Part shown: positions 54,963 through 64,000 of the stretch, piece by piece | Numbering within the stretch: position 1 is the first letter of the stretch | How the letters are laid out: each line of letters starts with the position of its first letter | Assembly (NCBI RefSeq): GCF_020883455.1 | Contig: NZ_CP086615.1 | Span: 1,364,001-1,428,000 of the forward strand | Direction: 5' to 3' | DNA from: Spiribacter halobius | GTDB lineage: Bacteria; Pseudomonadota; Gammaproteobacteria; Nitrococcales; Nitrococcaceae | DNA length: 64,000 bases | Program-made: the position numbers and the translations under genes | The notes under the pieces: model-generated | Told to the model about the DNA's origin: nothing | The model's database searches: none | What the model saw: the letters and a program-made list of their open reading frames with translations, nothing else

Positions 54963-57900
54963 ATGACGGGATCCGACGACGAGCGGTGCCAGCGCCGGGT
55001 GCGGACTCAACCCGGCCTGGTGCTGCCGCTTAGGGTTCAGATCACCACCGCCTTCCTGATCCTGTTCGGCGTGATCGCCCTCGCCGCTGGCACGATGGCT
55101 GGTCGCAGCACCCAGGCACTGGTGGACGAGAGCGTGCGGGCCTCGTTCAGCGGCAGCGCCGAGCTGGCCCTGCAGGAGTTGCGCCGACTCGAGAACACGG
55201 CCCGGGGCGCGGCGGCGGCACTCGCCGCCACGCCACTGGCCGCCGCCACGGACAATCGTGCCCGGCGGGAGCACCTGTACGTGCTGGCCACGGTGCTGAG
55301 CGCGGTCCCCGGGGTCTCGGCGGCCTATGTCGGCTGGCCGGACGGCGACTTCCTGCTGCTGCGCCCAATGGGTCCCCATGCGGCGCGCCTCGCAGCGCCC
55401 GAGGGCGCCCGCTGGCTCGCCCAGTGGGTATTCGATAGCGGGCCGCGCTTCGACTTCCTCGACGCCCGGCTGAATACCCTGGAGGCGCGCGAAGGCGTCA
55501 CCTACGCGCTGGACCCGAGGACGCGTCCCTGGTTCCGACAGGCCGCAGCGACGTCACGGACCATCGTGACGGCGCCCTATATCTTCTACACCACTCGCGA
55601 ACCGGGCATTACGGCTGCTCGCCGCGGAGCGTCCGGGGCGATCGCGGGGATCGACGTGTCGCTGCGGGACATTTCGGCGCGCCTGCCCTCGCAGCAGCCG
55701 GCGAGCGGGACCGAGGCCGCGGTGCTGGGGCCCGACGATGCGGTGATCGCCTATTCCGAGCCGGAGCGCATCCTGCGGCTGCTGGGCGAGACGCGCCTCG
55801 CCGACCCGGCACGGGACGACGCGCGCCTGCCGGAGGTCGCCGCGCTGGGCGTGCCCGTGCTCACGGCGCTGGCGGCTTCCGAAGTCGGCGCGACGGCGGC
55901 GCCGCGGCGGCTGGCGGTCGGAGGCGCGGACTGGCTCGGCGTGGTCAGCCCGCTGGACGACCAGGGCATGCGGCTGGCCATGGCGGTGCCGGTCGCGGGC
56001 CTGGCCGCGGTACCGCAGGCCATGCGCACGCGTCTGCTGCAGCTGTTCGGCATCGTCGCCATGATAGCGGCGCCGCTGGTCTGGTGGGCGGGCCGGCTGC
56101 TGGCGCGGCCGGTGGAGCGTTTCACCGCCGAAGTCGAGCGGGTCGCCGCGCTGGAATTCAGCGAATCGCCAGCCGTGCGCACCCGGGTCAGCGAAATGGC
56201 CGACCTCGGCCGGGCGCTAGATACTGCCCGCATTGCCCTCGGGCGCTTTTCCGCCATCTGCCAGGCGGTATTCGCGGAAGATCATGACCAGCGGCTGCTG
56301 GCCGGCGTGGTCGATGCGCTGGTGGATCATGGCGGCGCGCGGCGGTGCGCCGCGTGGCTGCGTGACGGCGAATCCGGTTTCCGGCTGATTGCCGCCCGGC
56401 CCCCGGCCGACGAGGGCCCAATCGGCGAAGGGCTGGCCCGGCGGCTGGCCGGCAGCGATGACCTCACCGTGGTCACGCTGTCCGGCGATGCCGCGGAGGG
56501 CGGTCCGCTGGCCCCGGGCGGCGAAGCCGTCACCGTGCTTGGGGTGGTCCTGCGCGACGGCGCTGGCGAGGCCATGGGGGTGATTGCACTGGTGCCCGGC
56601 GACGATGGGGCCTCCGCAGCGCTCCGGTCCCTGGCCCGGTTCATCGCCCGCCACGTGTCGATGGTTCTCGAGCGCCAGCGTCTGGTATCGGAGCGCGCGG
56701 CTGCGCGGGAGGAGACCGAGATCGTCCTCGGTGCCATGGCAGAGGGCCTCTACGTGCTGGACGCCGAGGGCCGCATCCAGCGCCAGAACGCCGCAGCCCG
56801 GGCCCTTGCCGGCGCGGATGCGGCCACCGTGGCGGGCGAGCCCTTCACGGCCTGGATCCGGCCCTGCGAAGGAGAGGCGGACGCTGCCCTGCACACGCTC
56901 GCCGACGGCCGGCGGCGCAGCGTTCGCCACGCCTGGCTGCGGCGCGTGGCGGAGGCAGACCCATTGCCGGTGGCCTACGAATGCGCCGCCTTGGAGGCCG
57001 GGGATGGCACGATCCGCGGAGCGGTGGTCAGCTTCCGGGACGTGGGCGAGCAGCTGCGCGCCGAGTACGCGCTGCGCGAGCGGGTCAAGGAGCTCAACTG
57101 CCTTTACCGCGTGCTGGAGGCGACGGTGGAGCCAGACCGCGCGCTGGCGGAGGTCTGCGCCAGCGTGGTGGAGACCCTGCCGGCAGCGATGCTGCATGAC
57201 GCGGTGGCGGTGGCATGTGTCCGCGTCGGCCGTGAACGCTTTACCAGCCCGGGCTGGGACGACGCGGAGGAGACCTGCAGCGCGACGATCTGGGGCGATG
57301 ATGGGCCCATCGGGGAAGTGGCCGTCGGCTACCGGGAGCGGCGCCCGAGCCTGCTGGCGCGCGAGGCGACGTTCCTGCCCGAGGAGCGGGCGATGGTCGA
57401 GGCGGTGGCGGCCCACCTCGGGCGCTTCGTCAACGTCCAGCGCACCGCCGCACAGCTGCGCCAGTCCGAGCGCCTGAGCGCGGTGGGTGAGCTCACCGGG
57501 GGCGTGGCGCACGACTTCAACAACCTGCTGACGGTGATTCTCGGGGCGGCCGAGAACCTGGGCGCCTCGCTGCCCGAGGACGATTCCGGCCGCGCCCAGG
57601 CCATCATGATTCGCACGGCCGCCGAGCGGGGCGCGGATCTCACGCGCCATCTCATCGCCTTCGCGCGCCGCCAGTCGCTGGCGCCCCGGCCGACTCGTGT
57701 GGAGGAGGTGCTGGCGGGCATGTGCCCACTGCTCGAGCGCACGCTGGGTGACGACATCGGCGTCGAGCTGGTGGTCTGTGCGGCGCCGCGACCGGCGCTG
57801 GTGGACCCTGCCCAGCTGGAGAACGCGCTGCTGAACCTGTGTCTCAACGCCCGCGACGCCATGCCCGACGGGGGTGGCCTGCAGATCGAGCTGCGCGGCG

Positions 57901-58592
57901 TCGCGATGGACTCGGCGCATGCGGACTGGGGCGAGGACGCCTTGCCCGGCCACTACGTCTGCCTCTCGGTCACCGACACCGGTGCCGGCATGGACGAGGA
58001 AACGACGGCGCATGCCTTCGAGCCCTTCTTCACCACCAAGGAGGCCGGTGCCGGCAGTGGCCTCGGGCTCAGCATGGTGTACGGCTTCATGCGCCAGTCC
58101 GGCGGCTTCGCCCGCCTCGACTCCGCGCCCGGCGCCGGTACCACCGTGCGCCTGTATCTGCCCGAGGCCGCCGACGAGGCCGGCGACGGTGGCGCCGCGG
58201 CAAGCGCTGCCGGGGAAGGAGGCGGTGGCGAGCACATTCTGCTGGTGGAGGACGATGCCCTGGTTCGGGAGCACACGGCCGACGTCCTGCAGGGGCTGGG
58301 CTATCGGGTGACGAGCGCCCGCGACGGCCGGGAGGCGCTGGGCATGCTGCGCGGGGCGTCCGACTTCGATCTGCTGTTCAGTGACGTGGTCATGCCCGGC
58401 GGGCTGGACGGCTATGCGCTGGCGGAGGCGGTGGGCCGCGTCCGGCCCGGGCTGCCCGTTCTGCTCACCTCCGGCTACCCGGACCGGGTGCAGGCCCATG
58501 ACGATGCCGGGACCAGCGCGCATTTCCTGCGCAAGCCCTACCGCCGAGCCGAGCTGGCCGCCAAGCTGCGCGAGGTGTTGGTCAACGCCTGA
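54963..58592 (+). CDS. Multisensor hybrid histidine kinase
   Basis: Membrane hybrid kinase of 1209 residues. A first helix (FLILFGVIALAAG) and a second (LLQLFGIVAMIAAPLVWWAG, near residue 360) flank a periplasmic dCache-like sensor domain. Cytoplasmic parts are HAMP-like, GAF-like, a PAS domain (VLGAMAEGLYVLDAEGRI, near residue 585), another GAF-like segment, a HisKA domain with ELTGGVAHDFNNLL (His850), HATPase with DTGAGM and GSGLGLSMVYG, and a receiver with LLFSDVVMPGG (Asp1141). It is the NtrY/hybrid type. No response regulator with output domain adjoins; downstream partner unknown. Confidence 0.9.
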   Translation: MTGSDDERCQRRVRTQPGLVLPLRVQITTAFLILFGVIALAAGTMAGRSTQALVDESVRASFSGSAELALQELRRLENTARGAAAALAATPLAAATDNRARREHLYVLATVLSAVPGVSAAYVGWPDGDFLLLRPMGPHAARLAAPEGARWLAQWVFDSGPRFDFLDARLNTLEAREGVTYALDPRTRPWFRQAAATSRTIVTAPYIFYTTREPGITAARRGASGAIAGIDVSLRDISARLPSQQPASGTEAAVLGPDDAVIAYSEPERILRLLGETRLADPARDDARLPEVAALGVPVLTALAASEVGATAAPRRLAVGGADWLGVVSPLDDQGMRLAMAVPVAGLAAVPQAMRTRLLQLFGIVAMIAAPLVWWAGRLLARPVERFTAEVERVAALEFSESPAVRTRVSEMADLGRALDTARIALGRFSAICQAVFAEDHDQRLLAGVVDALVDHGGARRCAAWLRDGESGFRLIAARPPADEGPIGEGLARRLAGSDDLTVVTLSGDAAEGGPLAPGGEAVTVLGVVLRDGAGEAMGVIALVPGDDGASAALRSLARFIARHVSMVLERQRLVSERAAAREETEIVLGAMAEGLYVLDAEGRIQRQNAAARALAGADAATVAGEPFTAWIRPCEGEADAALHTLADGRRRSVRHAWLRRVAEADPLPVAYECAALEAGDGTIRGAVVSFRDVGEQLRAEYALRERVKELNCLYRVLEATVEPDRALAEVCASVVETLPAAMLHDAVAVACVRVGRERFTSPGWDDAEETCSATIWGDDGPIGEVAVGYRERRPSLLAREATFLPEERAMVEAVAAHLGRFVNVQRTAAQLRQSERLSAVGELTGGVAHDFNNLLTVILGAAENLGASLPEDDSGRAQAIMIRTAAERGADLTRHLIAFARRQSLAPRPTRVEEVLAGMCPLLERTLGDDIGVELVVCAAPRPALVDPAQLENALLNLCLNARDAMPDGGGLQIELRGVAMDSAHADWGEDALPGHYVCLSVTDTGAGMDEETTAHAFEPFFTTKEAGAGSGLGLSMVYGFMRQSGGFARLDSAPGAGTTVRLYLPEAADEAGDGGAAASAAGEGGGGEHILLVEDDALVREHTADVLQGLGYRVTSARDGREALGMLRGASDFDLLFSDVVMPGGLDGYALAEAVGRVRPGLPVLLTSGYPDRVQAHDDAGTSAHFLRKPYRRAELAAKLREVLVNA

Positions 58593-58600
58593 CCCGGAGT

Positions 58601-58621
58601 CTCATCGATTGGCGGCCGCGG
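58601..58621. repeat. Degenerate relative of the palindromic repeat
   Basis: The 21 bases agree at 18 positions with the start of the 24-base half-site at 24617. They lie right after the histidine kinase stop. The likeness could be chance; no second arm is evident. Confidence 0.3.
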
Positions 58622-58664
58622 ATCCAACAGCCGGTCCTGCGCCGCGCTTGGGCCCGCGGCGGTG

Positions 58665-59900
58665 TCATCGGGGCCGTGGCAGGCGCACTGCGCACAGGCT
58701 TGCGATGGCGCCGCCGATCCCCAGCACGACGAAGCTGCTGCCCCAGGCGAGCGCTGGCGCCGCGTGCACGCTGCGCACCATGTCCAGCACCGCGCCGAAG
58801 GCCACCGGCGCGGCGGCGCCGGCACCGAAGCCGGCGAGGCTTCGCCAGGCGAGCGTGGCGCCGAGATAGCCGGGGCGCACCTGCTCCGCCAGGGCGGTCG
58901 TGAGCACCGGGGAGTCCCCCAGGCAGACGAAGGCGTAGGCCAGCGCCAGGGGGATGAGCACCGCCGCCGGCGCCTGCACGAGCCAGCCAATCGCGCAGGA
59001 GAGCACCGTGCCCGCCAGCGCCAGGGTGACCAGCACCGGGCGCCGGCCGGTCCGGTCCGACAGGTGTCCCATGGAGAAGGCCGCTGTGGCGCCGAACAGA
59101 TGCAGCCCGCCGCCGAGCCAGGCGCCGGCCACCGTGGCGCCGGTGAGGGCGCCGCCGGAGAGCGCGAACCCGGTGGCGAGAAAGGCCGGCAGCCAGGCCC
59201 ACATGCCCAGCAGTTCCCAGTTGTGGGCGACGTAGCCGCCGATCAGCAGCCGCGCGCCGCGGTTGCCGACGACCTCCTCGGCCAGCCGCGCCCGCGGCGG
59301 GCGTTCGTGTATGCGGTTGGGCAACCCGCGCAGTGCGGCGAGGAGCACGGCGGCGCCGAGCGCGGGCAGCAGGCCGCTCACGATGAAGGCCACCTGCCAG
59401 CCGCCAAGGGCGATGCCGATGGCGGCCACACCGAGCGAGGTGGCATAGCCCACCGAGGTCGAGGCGATGAGCCAGCCCATGGCGTTGCCCCGGCGCTCCG
59501 GCGGCGCGTCGTCGGAGAACACCATGATCAGTGGCGTGTAGACCCCGCCCTGGGCGAGGCCCACGAGTCCGTACAGCAGCATTGCCGACCACCAGCCGTC
59601 GGCCAGGAGGCCGAACAGCGCACTGGTGACGGCAGCGGCCACGGCCGAGAGCTCGGTCATCCGGCGGGCGCCGAGATGGTCGGCAGCCCAGCCGAAGCCG
59701 AACAGCGACAGGGCGTAACCCACCGTGAAGCTGGACACGATGGCCCCGGCCGCCGCCGCGCTCAGGCGCCAGGCATCCACCAGCACCGGTATGCACGCGG
59801 CCACGGTCATGAACGTGGCGAACAGCAGGATCCGGGCGGCGCAGATTACCCGGATGCGTGCGGGGGTGAGCTGCGCTTCGGCAGCGGTACGTGAAGACAT
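58665..59900 (-). CDS. MFS transporter
   Basis: Major facilitator of 411 residues with twelve predicted helices. The A-motif is GWAADHLGARRMTEL near residue 75 and a weaker copy GHLSDRTGRRPVLV is in the second half. Family subgroup is the general cyanate/nitrate/metabolite type without a defined ligand. Start ATG at 59898-59900, without a strong regulator nearby. It is divergent from nothing: the small thiamine-binding gene lies upstream on the same strand 40 nt away, suggesting a joint transcript. Confidence 0.88.
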   Translation of the reverse strand: MSSRTAAEAQLTPARIRVICAARILLFATFMTVAACIPVLVDAWRLSAAAAGAIVSSFTVGYALSLFGFGWAADHLGARRMTELSAVAAAVTSALFGLLADGWWSAMLLYGLVGLAQGGVYTPLIMVFSDDAPPERRGNAMGWLIASTSVGYATSLGVAAIGIALGGWQVAFIVSGLLPALGAAVLLAALRGLPNRIHERPPRARLAEEVVGNRGARLLIGGYVAHNWELLGMWAWLPAFLATGFALSGGALTGATVAGAWLGGGLHLFGATAAFSMGHLSDRTGRRPVLVTLALAGTVLSCAIGWLVQAPAAVLIPLALAYAFVCLGDSPVLTTALAEQVRPGYLGATLAWRSLAGFGAGAAAPVAFGAVLDMVRSVHAAPALAWGSSFVVLGIGGAIASLCAVRLPRPR

Positions 59901-59940
59901 TGGCGGTTTTTCTGATGGTTGCCGGAGGCGTCGCCGGCGG

Positions 59941-60243
59941 TCAGCGCCGCCGGCGCTCGGCTACCGATCGCACCTTGTCATCCAGTGTCTGCTCGCGGTC
60001 GATGCGGGTGCCGGCCTTGATGCTCGTGAACAGGCGCGGCACGCCGTCGGCGTGCAGGCGCTCATGGCACTCGCGGATTGCGGCAAACACGGTGTCCCAG
60101 TCGCCCTCTACATTGGTGCCGTAGGCGTGGGGCCGGGTCTCGAGCCCGGCTGCCTCGAGAATGTCCTGGCATGTCGCGATCTGTTGCCCCAGCGAGGTGC
60201 CTACTCCGATCGGCACCACGCACAGCTCCACCTGAACCCGCAT
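59941..60243 (-). CDS. MTH1187 family thiamine-binding protein
   Basis: Cytoplasmic protein of 100 residues of the MTH1187/YkoF-like fold. It begins MRVQVELCVVPIGVGTSLGQQIATC and contains the conserved YGTNVEGDWDTVFAAIRECHERL and the basic ending SIKAGTRIDREQTLDDKV. Members bind thiamine or HMP as tetramers. It begins the small transcript that continues with an MFS gene 40 nt later, which hints that the transporter may carry a thiamine-related compound; this is inference. Confidence 0.85.
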   Translation of the reverse strand: MRVQVELCVVPIGVGTSLGQQIATCQDILEAAGLETRPHAYGTNVEGDWDTVFAAIRECHERLHADGVPRLFTSIKAGTRIDREQTLDDKVRSVAERRRR

Positions 60244-60325
60244 GGCATTCCTCCGCCTGTGCTGGATCGCATCGGCATGTCCTGCGGACCTGCCACGCCG
60301 CCCATCCTAGCCGAGCGCCGAGGTG

Positions 60326-61927
60326 TTACCCGACGGCTCGTAGCTTCGCCGGAATATCGGGCAGCACCTCCCCCGGGAGAATAGCCGGACCGAAATGCGC
60401 CGTCAGGAGGCGCGCCGGGCGGTCCATCAGTCGCTGACGCTGGATACGCCGGGGGAGCAGTCGTGCGGCGAGGTAATGATGCGCCAGCAGGGCGCCTCGT
60501 GCCCGCGGCGCGTCCAGACGGGCCAGCACAAGCTCCAACTCTGCCGAGCAGTCGATGCTGTCATCGGCGGCGTACAACAGGGGGAGCAGTGCGCGTGCCT
60601 GAGCATCGCAGCCGTATAGGAGCCCGGCGACGGTCCGGGCCTGCGCCTCCTCGCCGGCCGCCACCAGGGCTCGGCATTTCAGCATCAGAAGCACACTGCG
60701 ATACCGGCTTCGGGGGCGCGCCATCTCCAAGGCGCGATCGAACAGGGCGACGGCTTCTGCAACTTGCCCCTCGGCGAGGCGTAGCTGACCCAAAGTGCCA
60801 TAGGCCGCCCCCAGGGCGGTCCCGTTCTCGAATACTTCCTCTGCGAGGCGCACCGCGCGGTCTCGGGCCTCCGGGCATGCGAAGTGGAGTATGCGGGCAC
60901 CGGCCAGCACGAACAGGTCGCTGCCCTGCACATGGGGCAGGGCCGCCTCCGTGAGCGCCTGCATCTCGGCCTCGTCCGCCGGGCGCGGATCGCCAGCGGC
61001 AAGCAGCTCCGGCCCCTGCAGCACGTACTTCGTGTGCAGCGTGGTGGCCAGCATGAGTGCCGCTTCGGGGTCCTCCGGCGAGGCCGCGAGCCATGTCCGC
61101 AGCCGGCGCTCCGCCTCCCGCCAGGAAGTCGCCCAATCCGCTGCCAGCTCTCGCGCCGTGCCATGCAGGCGCAGTGCCAAGGGCTCGTCGTCGGCCGCTG
61201 GAGGGTAGCGGCGCGTGTAGTTCATGCTGAACCAGAGGCCGTCCAGCAGGGAGCGGGCGAGCTCCGCGCAGGGCGCTTCCGGCGCCGCATGCGCGTCTGC
61301 CGCCACGGTCAGCCTGCGATTGGCGAGCAGGCGTCGGCGAGGGAAGTCGCGGAGCATTGCGGTGCAGTCGAGCCGCCCGTCGTGACCGATCACGAAATGC
61401 AGCCCGACGGTGTAGTGAGGCGGTGTTCCGGGGAAAGCGTCCGCTTCAGGGCAGTCGGGATCAATCGCCACCGCTTTGCCGCGGACGGTGGCCTGGTCAA
61501 AGGCGCGGGCAAGGCCGTCGACGAAGTAACGCGCCGCCTCTGCCTCCCAGCCCGAAGAGCCGAACCCCGCGCGCACCGGGCCGATGGCGAGGAACGCGCC
61601 GCTGGCAGGCGAGGCGTCGACGGCGGCCGGGGCGATCCATGCGTAGCCCTCGCCGTACCGGGTCTCGATGTAGCGCGGTGCGCGCGCGCTGTCATCCAGC
61701 TTGCGTCGCAGTCGATTAATCAGGAAGTCGACGCTGCGGTCCGTGGCCTCGCTGCCGATCCCGGCCATGGCGTCGAGGAGCCGCTGCCGGTTCAGCACGC
61801 TGCCGGGGTGGTCCAGGAGCGCCCGCAGCAGGCGGCGCTCGGCCCGCGTGAAGCGAACCGAACGTCCGCTGCCGAGGTGCGTGGCACCCCCCAGATCGCT
61901 GCTCAGCTGCCAGTCGAGATAGCGCAT
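60326..61927 (-). CDS. OmpR-type winged-helix regulator with helical repeat domain
   Basis: Protein of 533 residues with an N-terminal OmpR-like DNA-binding domain (RAERRLLRALLDHPGSVLNRQRLLDAM and YIETRYGEGYAWI, residues about 18-95) and no receiver. The middle resembles the CadC/HilA-like beta-rich segment and the rest is TPR-like helices (LGQLRLAEGQVAEAVALFDRALE). This layout is typical of one-component regulators that sense through the C-terminal domain. The start is ATG 61925-61927, where GGGAGG directly abuts the ATG; a longer frame starts further upstream. Target genes unknown. Confidence 0.75.
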   Translation of the reverse strand: MRYLDWQLSSDLGGATHLGSGRSVRFTRAERRLLRALLDHPGSVLNRQRLLDAMAGIGSEATDRSVDFLINRLRRKLDDSARAPRYIETRYGEGYAWIAPAAVDASPASGAFLAIGPVRAGFGSSGWEAEAARYFVDGLARAFDQATVRGKAVAIDPDCPEADAFPGTPPHYTVGLHFVIGHDGRLDCTAMLRDFPRRRLLANRRLTVAADAHAAPEAPCAELARSLLDGLWFSMNYTRRYPPAADDEPLALRLHGTARELAADWATSWREAERRLRTWLAASPEDPEAALMLATTLHTKYVLQGPELLAAGDPRPADEAEMQALTEAALPHVQGSDLFVLAGARILHFACPEARDRAVRLAEEVFENGTALGAAYGTLGQLRLAEGQVAEAVALFDRALEMARPRSRYRSVLLMLKCRALVAAGEEAQARTVAGLLYGCDAQARALLPLLYAADDSIDCSAELELVLARLDAPRARGALLAHHYLAARLLPRRIQRQRLMDRPARLLTAHFGPAILPGEVLPDIPAKLRAVG

Positions 61928-62090
61928 CCTCCCTGCTCGAGCCCCAGTGCCCACCCCCCTAACGGCTTGCCGGACCCCTGTTCGACGGCAGCCCTGCTCG
62001 GTACTCGCGGCTCTCAGCGCCGTCCCGCCTGCAGTGTAGAGAGTGCAGGGCGCGATGCCACCCGACGCTGACCCGGCCACGGCCGCTGGT

Positions 62091-62294
62091 TCAGGATCGC
62101 CTGAGGCCTGCCAGAAGGGCACGGACTCCAAAGCGCGGAGGGGAAGGCGGCAGGCGCCGCGCAGCGATGCGCTGACAATCGGGACAGGTGGCCTCCGCGG
62201 CCCTGAACGCTGCGAGGGGGGCTTGGCGGAGGTGCTCGTAGAAATCGATGACGACGGGCCGCTGACAGGTGGAGCAGAGCGGATCTTTGAGCAT
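62091..62294 (-). CDS. Small zinc-ribbon-like protein
   Basis: Protein of 67 residues with two CxxC pairs: CSTC at residues 7-10 and CPDC at residues 37-40, a spacing suited to one structural zinc. The segment between is helical (VVIDFYEHLRQAPLAAFRAAEA). Start at ATG 62292-62294, since AGGAGA lies about 9 nt upstream; a second ATG six codons earlier is possible. The C-terminus is basic and Pro-rich. It stands alone between the winged-helix regulator and polX. Not recognised as a named family. Confidence 0.6.
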   Translation of the reverse strand: MLKDPLCSTCQRPVVIDFYEHLRQAPLAAFRAAEATCPDCQRIAARRLPPSPPRFGVRALLAGLRRS

Positions 62295-62551
62295 GGGACG
62301 GGTCTCCTGCATGGAGGTGCGGGATTGACCCTAGCGCCGGATTGTTTGCGAATTATTGTGGCGCGCCGCGGTGATCATGGGAACCGCGAGTCCATGGATC
62401 AGCGCCACCACCGCAGGGGTTGTGCCCTTTCGCAGATCGAAGCCGCTGGACTGCGGCGGCGATTACCGTTGACTATGCGCTCTGGCGTCAGTCACGAAGC
62501 GCGGCTTGGCGACCAGATTCCTGCCACTGGTCGCATTACTCTGCACCTGCC

Positions 62552-64000
62552 ATGACCCGACACCACGATAGCCGCCACGCCGTCTCCAACCAGGCTGTTG
62601 CCGCTGACTGTGCGCGGCTCGCGGACCTGCTGGAGATCGCCGGGGAAAACCCGTTCCGGGTGCGTGCCTGGCGGAATGCCGCGGAAACCATCGAGGGCCT
62701 GGGAGAGCGGCTCGCCGACGCGGTTGCCGAGGGCGCCGATCTCACCGCGTACCCCCACATCGGCAAGGACATCGCGGCCGCGCTGGAGAGCCGCGTGCGC
62801 GATGGTGTGCTCCCGCCGCTGGAGGAGATCGCCGTGCGGGTGCCGCCGGAGCTGGCAGACCTGATGGCCGTGAAGGGGCTCGGGCCGAAGGGGATCAAGG
62901 CCCTGTACGACGCCTTCCGCATTCGCGGCCTGGATGACCTTGCCGCGGCCGCCGAGGCGGGACGCGTGCGCGAGCTGCCCGGGTTCGGGCCGAAGAAGGA
63001 GCAGGCGCTGCTCGCCGGCATCCGCCAGCTGCGTGCCCGGGGCGAGCGGCGCACGCGGCTCGATGCCGCTGAGCGCCTGGCGGAGCCGCTGCGCGAGTGG
63101 CTGGCCGGGGGTAGCGGCGTCGGCGACGTGGTGATTGCCGGCAGCTATCGCCGGCGCAAGGAGACCGTGGGCGACCTGGATATCGTCGCGGTGAGCAGCG
63201 ACGGTGACAGCGTGATGGCGCGACTGTTCGCCTACGACGCCATCGAGCGCACCGTCTCCCACGGCACCACCCGTTCCACCGTGGTGCTCGAGGGCGGTCT
63301 GCAGGTGGACCTGCGGGCGGTGCCGGCAGAGAGTCTGGGCGCTGCGCTGGTCTACTTCACCGGCTCGAAGGCGCACAACGTGGTGCTGCGCCAGCGCGCC
63401 ATCGACCGCGGCTGGAAGCTCAACGAGTACGGCCTGTTCGAGGGTGGCCGGACCCTCGCCGGCGCGGACGAGGCCGGCGTCTACCGCGCCCTCGGGCTGG
63501 CGTGGATCCCGCCGGAGCTGCGCGAGGACCAGGGCGAGGTGGCCGCGGCCGAGACCGATGCGCTGCCGGCCCTGATCGAGCCCGGGGACCTGCGCGGCGA
63601 CCTCCACGCGCACACCGACTGGAGCGACGGCAAGGCGGGCCTGGAGGCAATGGCGCGGGCCGCCGCCGAGCGGGGCCTGGAGTACCTCGCCATTACCGAC
63701 CACGGCCCCCGGGTACGGGTGGCCAACGGCCTCGACGCGGAGCGCCTGCGCCGCCAGGGCGAGGCGATCGACGCGCTGCAGCCCGAGCTATCGGACATCA
63801 CCCTGCTCAAGGGCTGCGAGGTGGACATCCTCGAGGACGGGCGGCTGGATCTTCCGGACGAGGTCCTGGCGGCGCTGGATATCGTCGTCTGCTCGATCCA
63901 CTTCCACCTGGATCTGCCCCGGGACCGGCAGACCGAGCGCGTCCTGCGCGCCCTGGACAACCCGCACTGCATGATCTGGGGCCACCCCACGGCGCGGGAG
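62552..64000 (+). CDS. polX: DNA polymerase/3'-5' exonuclease PolX (3' truncated)
   Basis: Family X repair polymerase, cut by the window end after 483 codons. It begins MTRHHDSRHAVSNQAVA at ATG 62552. Helix-hairpin-helix segments LMAVKGLGPKGIKAL and ELPGFGPKKEQALL lead into the nucleotidyltransferase core, with the catalytic acidic motif GSYRRRKETVGDLDIVAV and HNVVLRQRAIDRGWKLNEYGLF. The C-terminal PHP exonuclease domain starts at RGDLHAHTDWSDG, with ITDHGP further on. Members fill short gaps in base-excision repair. The frame is open to the last base and no stop was reached. Confidence 0.95.
   Translation, partial: MTRHHDSRHAVSNQAVAADCARLADLLEIAGENPFRVRAWRNAAETIEGLGERLADAVAEGADLTAYPHIGKDIAAALESRVRDGVLPPLEEIAVRVPPELADLMAVKGLGPKGIKALYDAFRIRGLDDLAAAAEAGRVRELPGFGPKKEQALLAGIRQLRARGERRTRLDAAERLAEPLREWLAGGSGVGDVVIAGSYRRRKETVGDLDIVAVSSDGDSVMARLFAYDAIERTVSHGTTRSTVVLEGGLQVDLRAVPAESLGAALVYFTGSKAHNVVLRQRAIDRGWKLNEYGLFEGGRTLAGADEAGVYRALGLAWIPPELREDQGEVAAAETDALPALIEPGDLRGDLHAHTDWSDGKAGLEAMARAAAERGLEYLAITDHGPRVRVANGLDAERLRRQGEAIDALQPELSDITLLKGCEVDILEDGRLDLPDEVLAALDIVVCSIHFHLDLPRDRQTERVLRALDNPHCMIWGHPTARE

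Noticed and set aside
56217-58523. 768-residue minus-strand frame
   Set aside because: It is antisense to the hybrid kinase, whose domains are contiguous and intact.
62492-63703. 403-residue minus-strand frame
   Set aside because: It is antisense to polX, whose PHP and polymerase motifs are readable on the plus strand.

Overview
The window is GC-rich, gene-dense DNA with strong G/C preference at third codon positions, clear Shine-Dalgarno sequences and many 1-4 nt gene overlaps. Gene content (entericidin, the YdbH-YnbE-YdbL outer-membrane module, TRAP transporters, phasins, Kef/RCK potassium proteins, TauABC, PolX) points to a free-living gammaproteobacterium. A halophilic or alkaliphilic Ectothiorhodospiraceae-like host is my best guess, by inference only. 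I see no rRNA, tRNA, CRISPR array, transposase or integrase.

Layout. 1-10 kb: the 3' end of a CocE/NonD hydrolase, a phasin, small hypotheticals, a DUF2141 exported protein, a PAS-like protein with a degenerate GGDEF domain, entericidin, a DUF6394 membrane protein paired with an RCK potassium channel, a cyclic-nucleotide-binding protein, a cytochrome b561 and a second phasin with a clear terminator. 10-13 kb: maleate isomerase-type enzyme and VOC dioxygenase, divergent from a type II NADH dehydrogenase. 13-19.7 kb: a taurine/sulfonate island on the minus strand (DegT-type aminotransferase, TauA, TauB, TauC, MocR/TauR-like regulator, then a TauE/SafE exporter) with CTGGACT direct repeats upstream. 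19.7-32.3 kb: a long minus-strand run (APH-kinase fusion, Kef antiporter, GH84 glycosidase, zinc-ribbon protein, KatG behind an OxyR-like box, thermonuclease-like protein, MFS, TVP38, lactate dehydrogenase, and a solitary contractile tail sheath divergent from a PGB-M15 peptidase).

33-41 kb: MFS plus TetR, the ydbH-ynbE-ydbL operon, an intergenic REP-type palindrome, and DUF1127 divergent from a LysR regulator. 40.5-49.1 kb: a complete sugar-acid catabolic operon: FadR-type regulator, TRAP transporter DctPQM, galactonate dehydratase DgoD, KDPGal aldolase DgoA, a xylonate-type IlvD/Edd dehydratase and a PfkB-family KDG kinase. Together these would import an aldonic acid, dehydrate it, phosphorylate the 2-keto-3-deoxy acid and cleave it to pyruvate and glyceraldehyde 3-phosphate.

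49-64 kb: an active-looking diguanylate cyclase translationally coupled to an exported Moco-fold protein lacking cysteine, a small AsmA protein, PPK2 followed by a pyrophosphatase-like protein with altered active site, aldo/keto reductase, a large hybrid histidine kinase, MFS, thiamine-binding protein, a winged-helix/TPR-like regulator, a small zinc-ribbon protein and the 5' part of polX, which runs off the window end.
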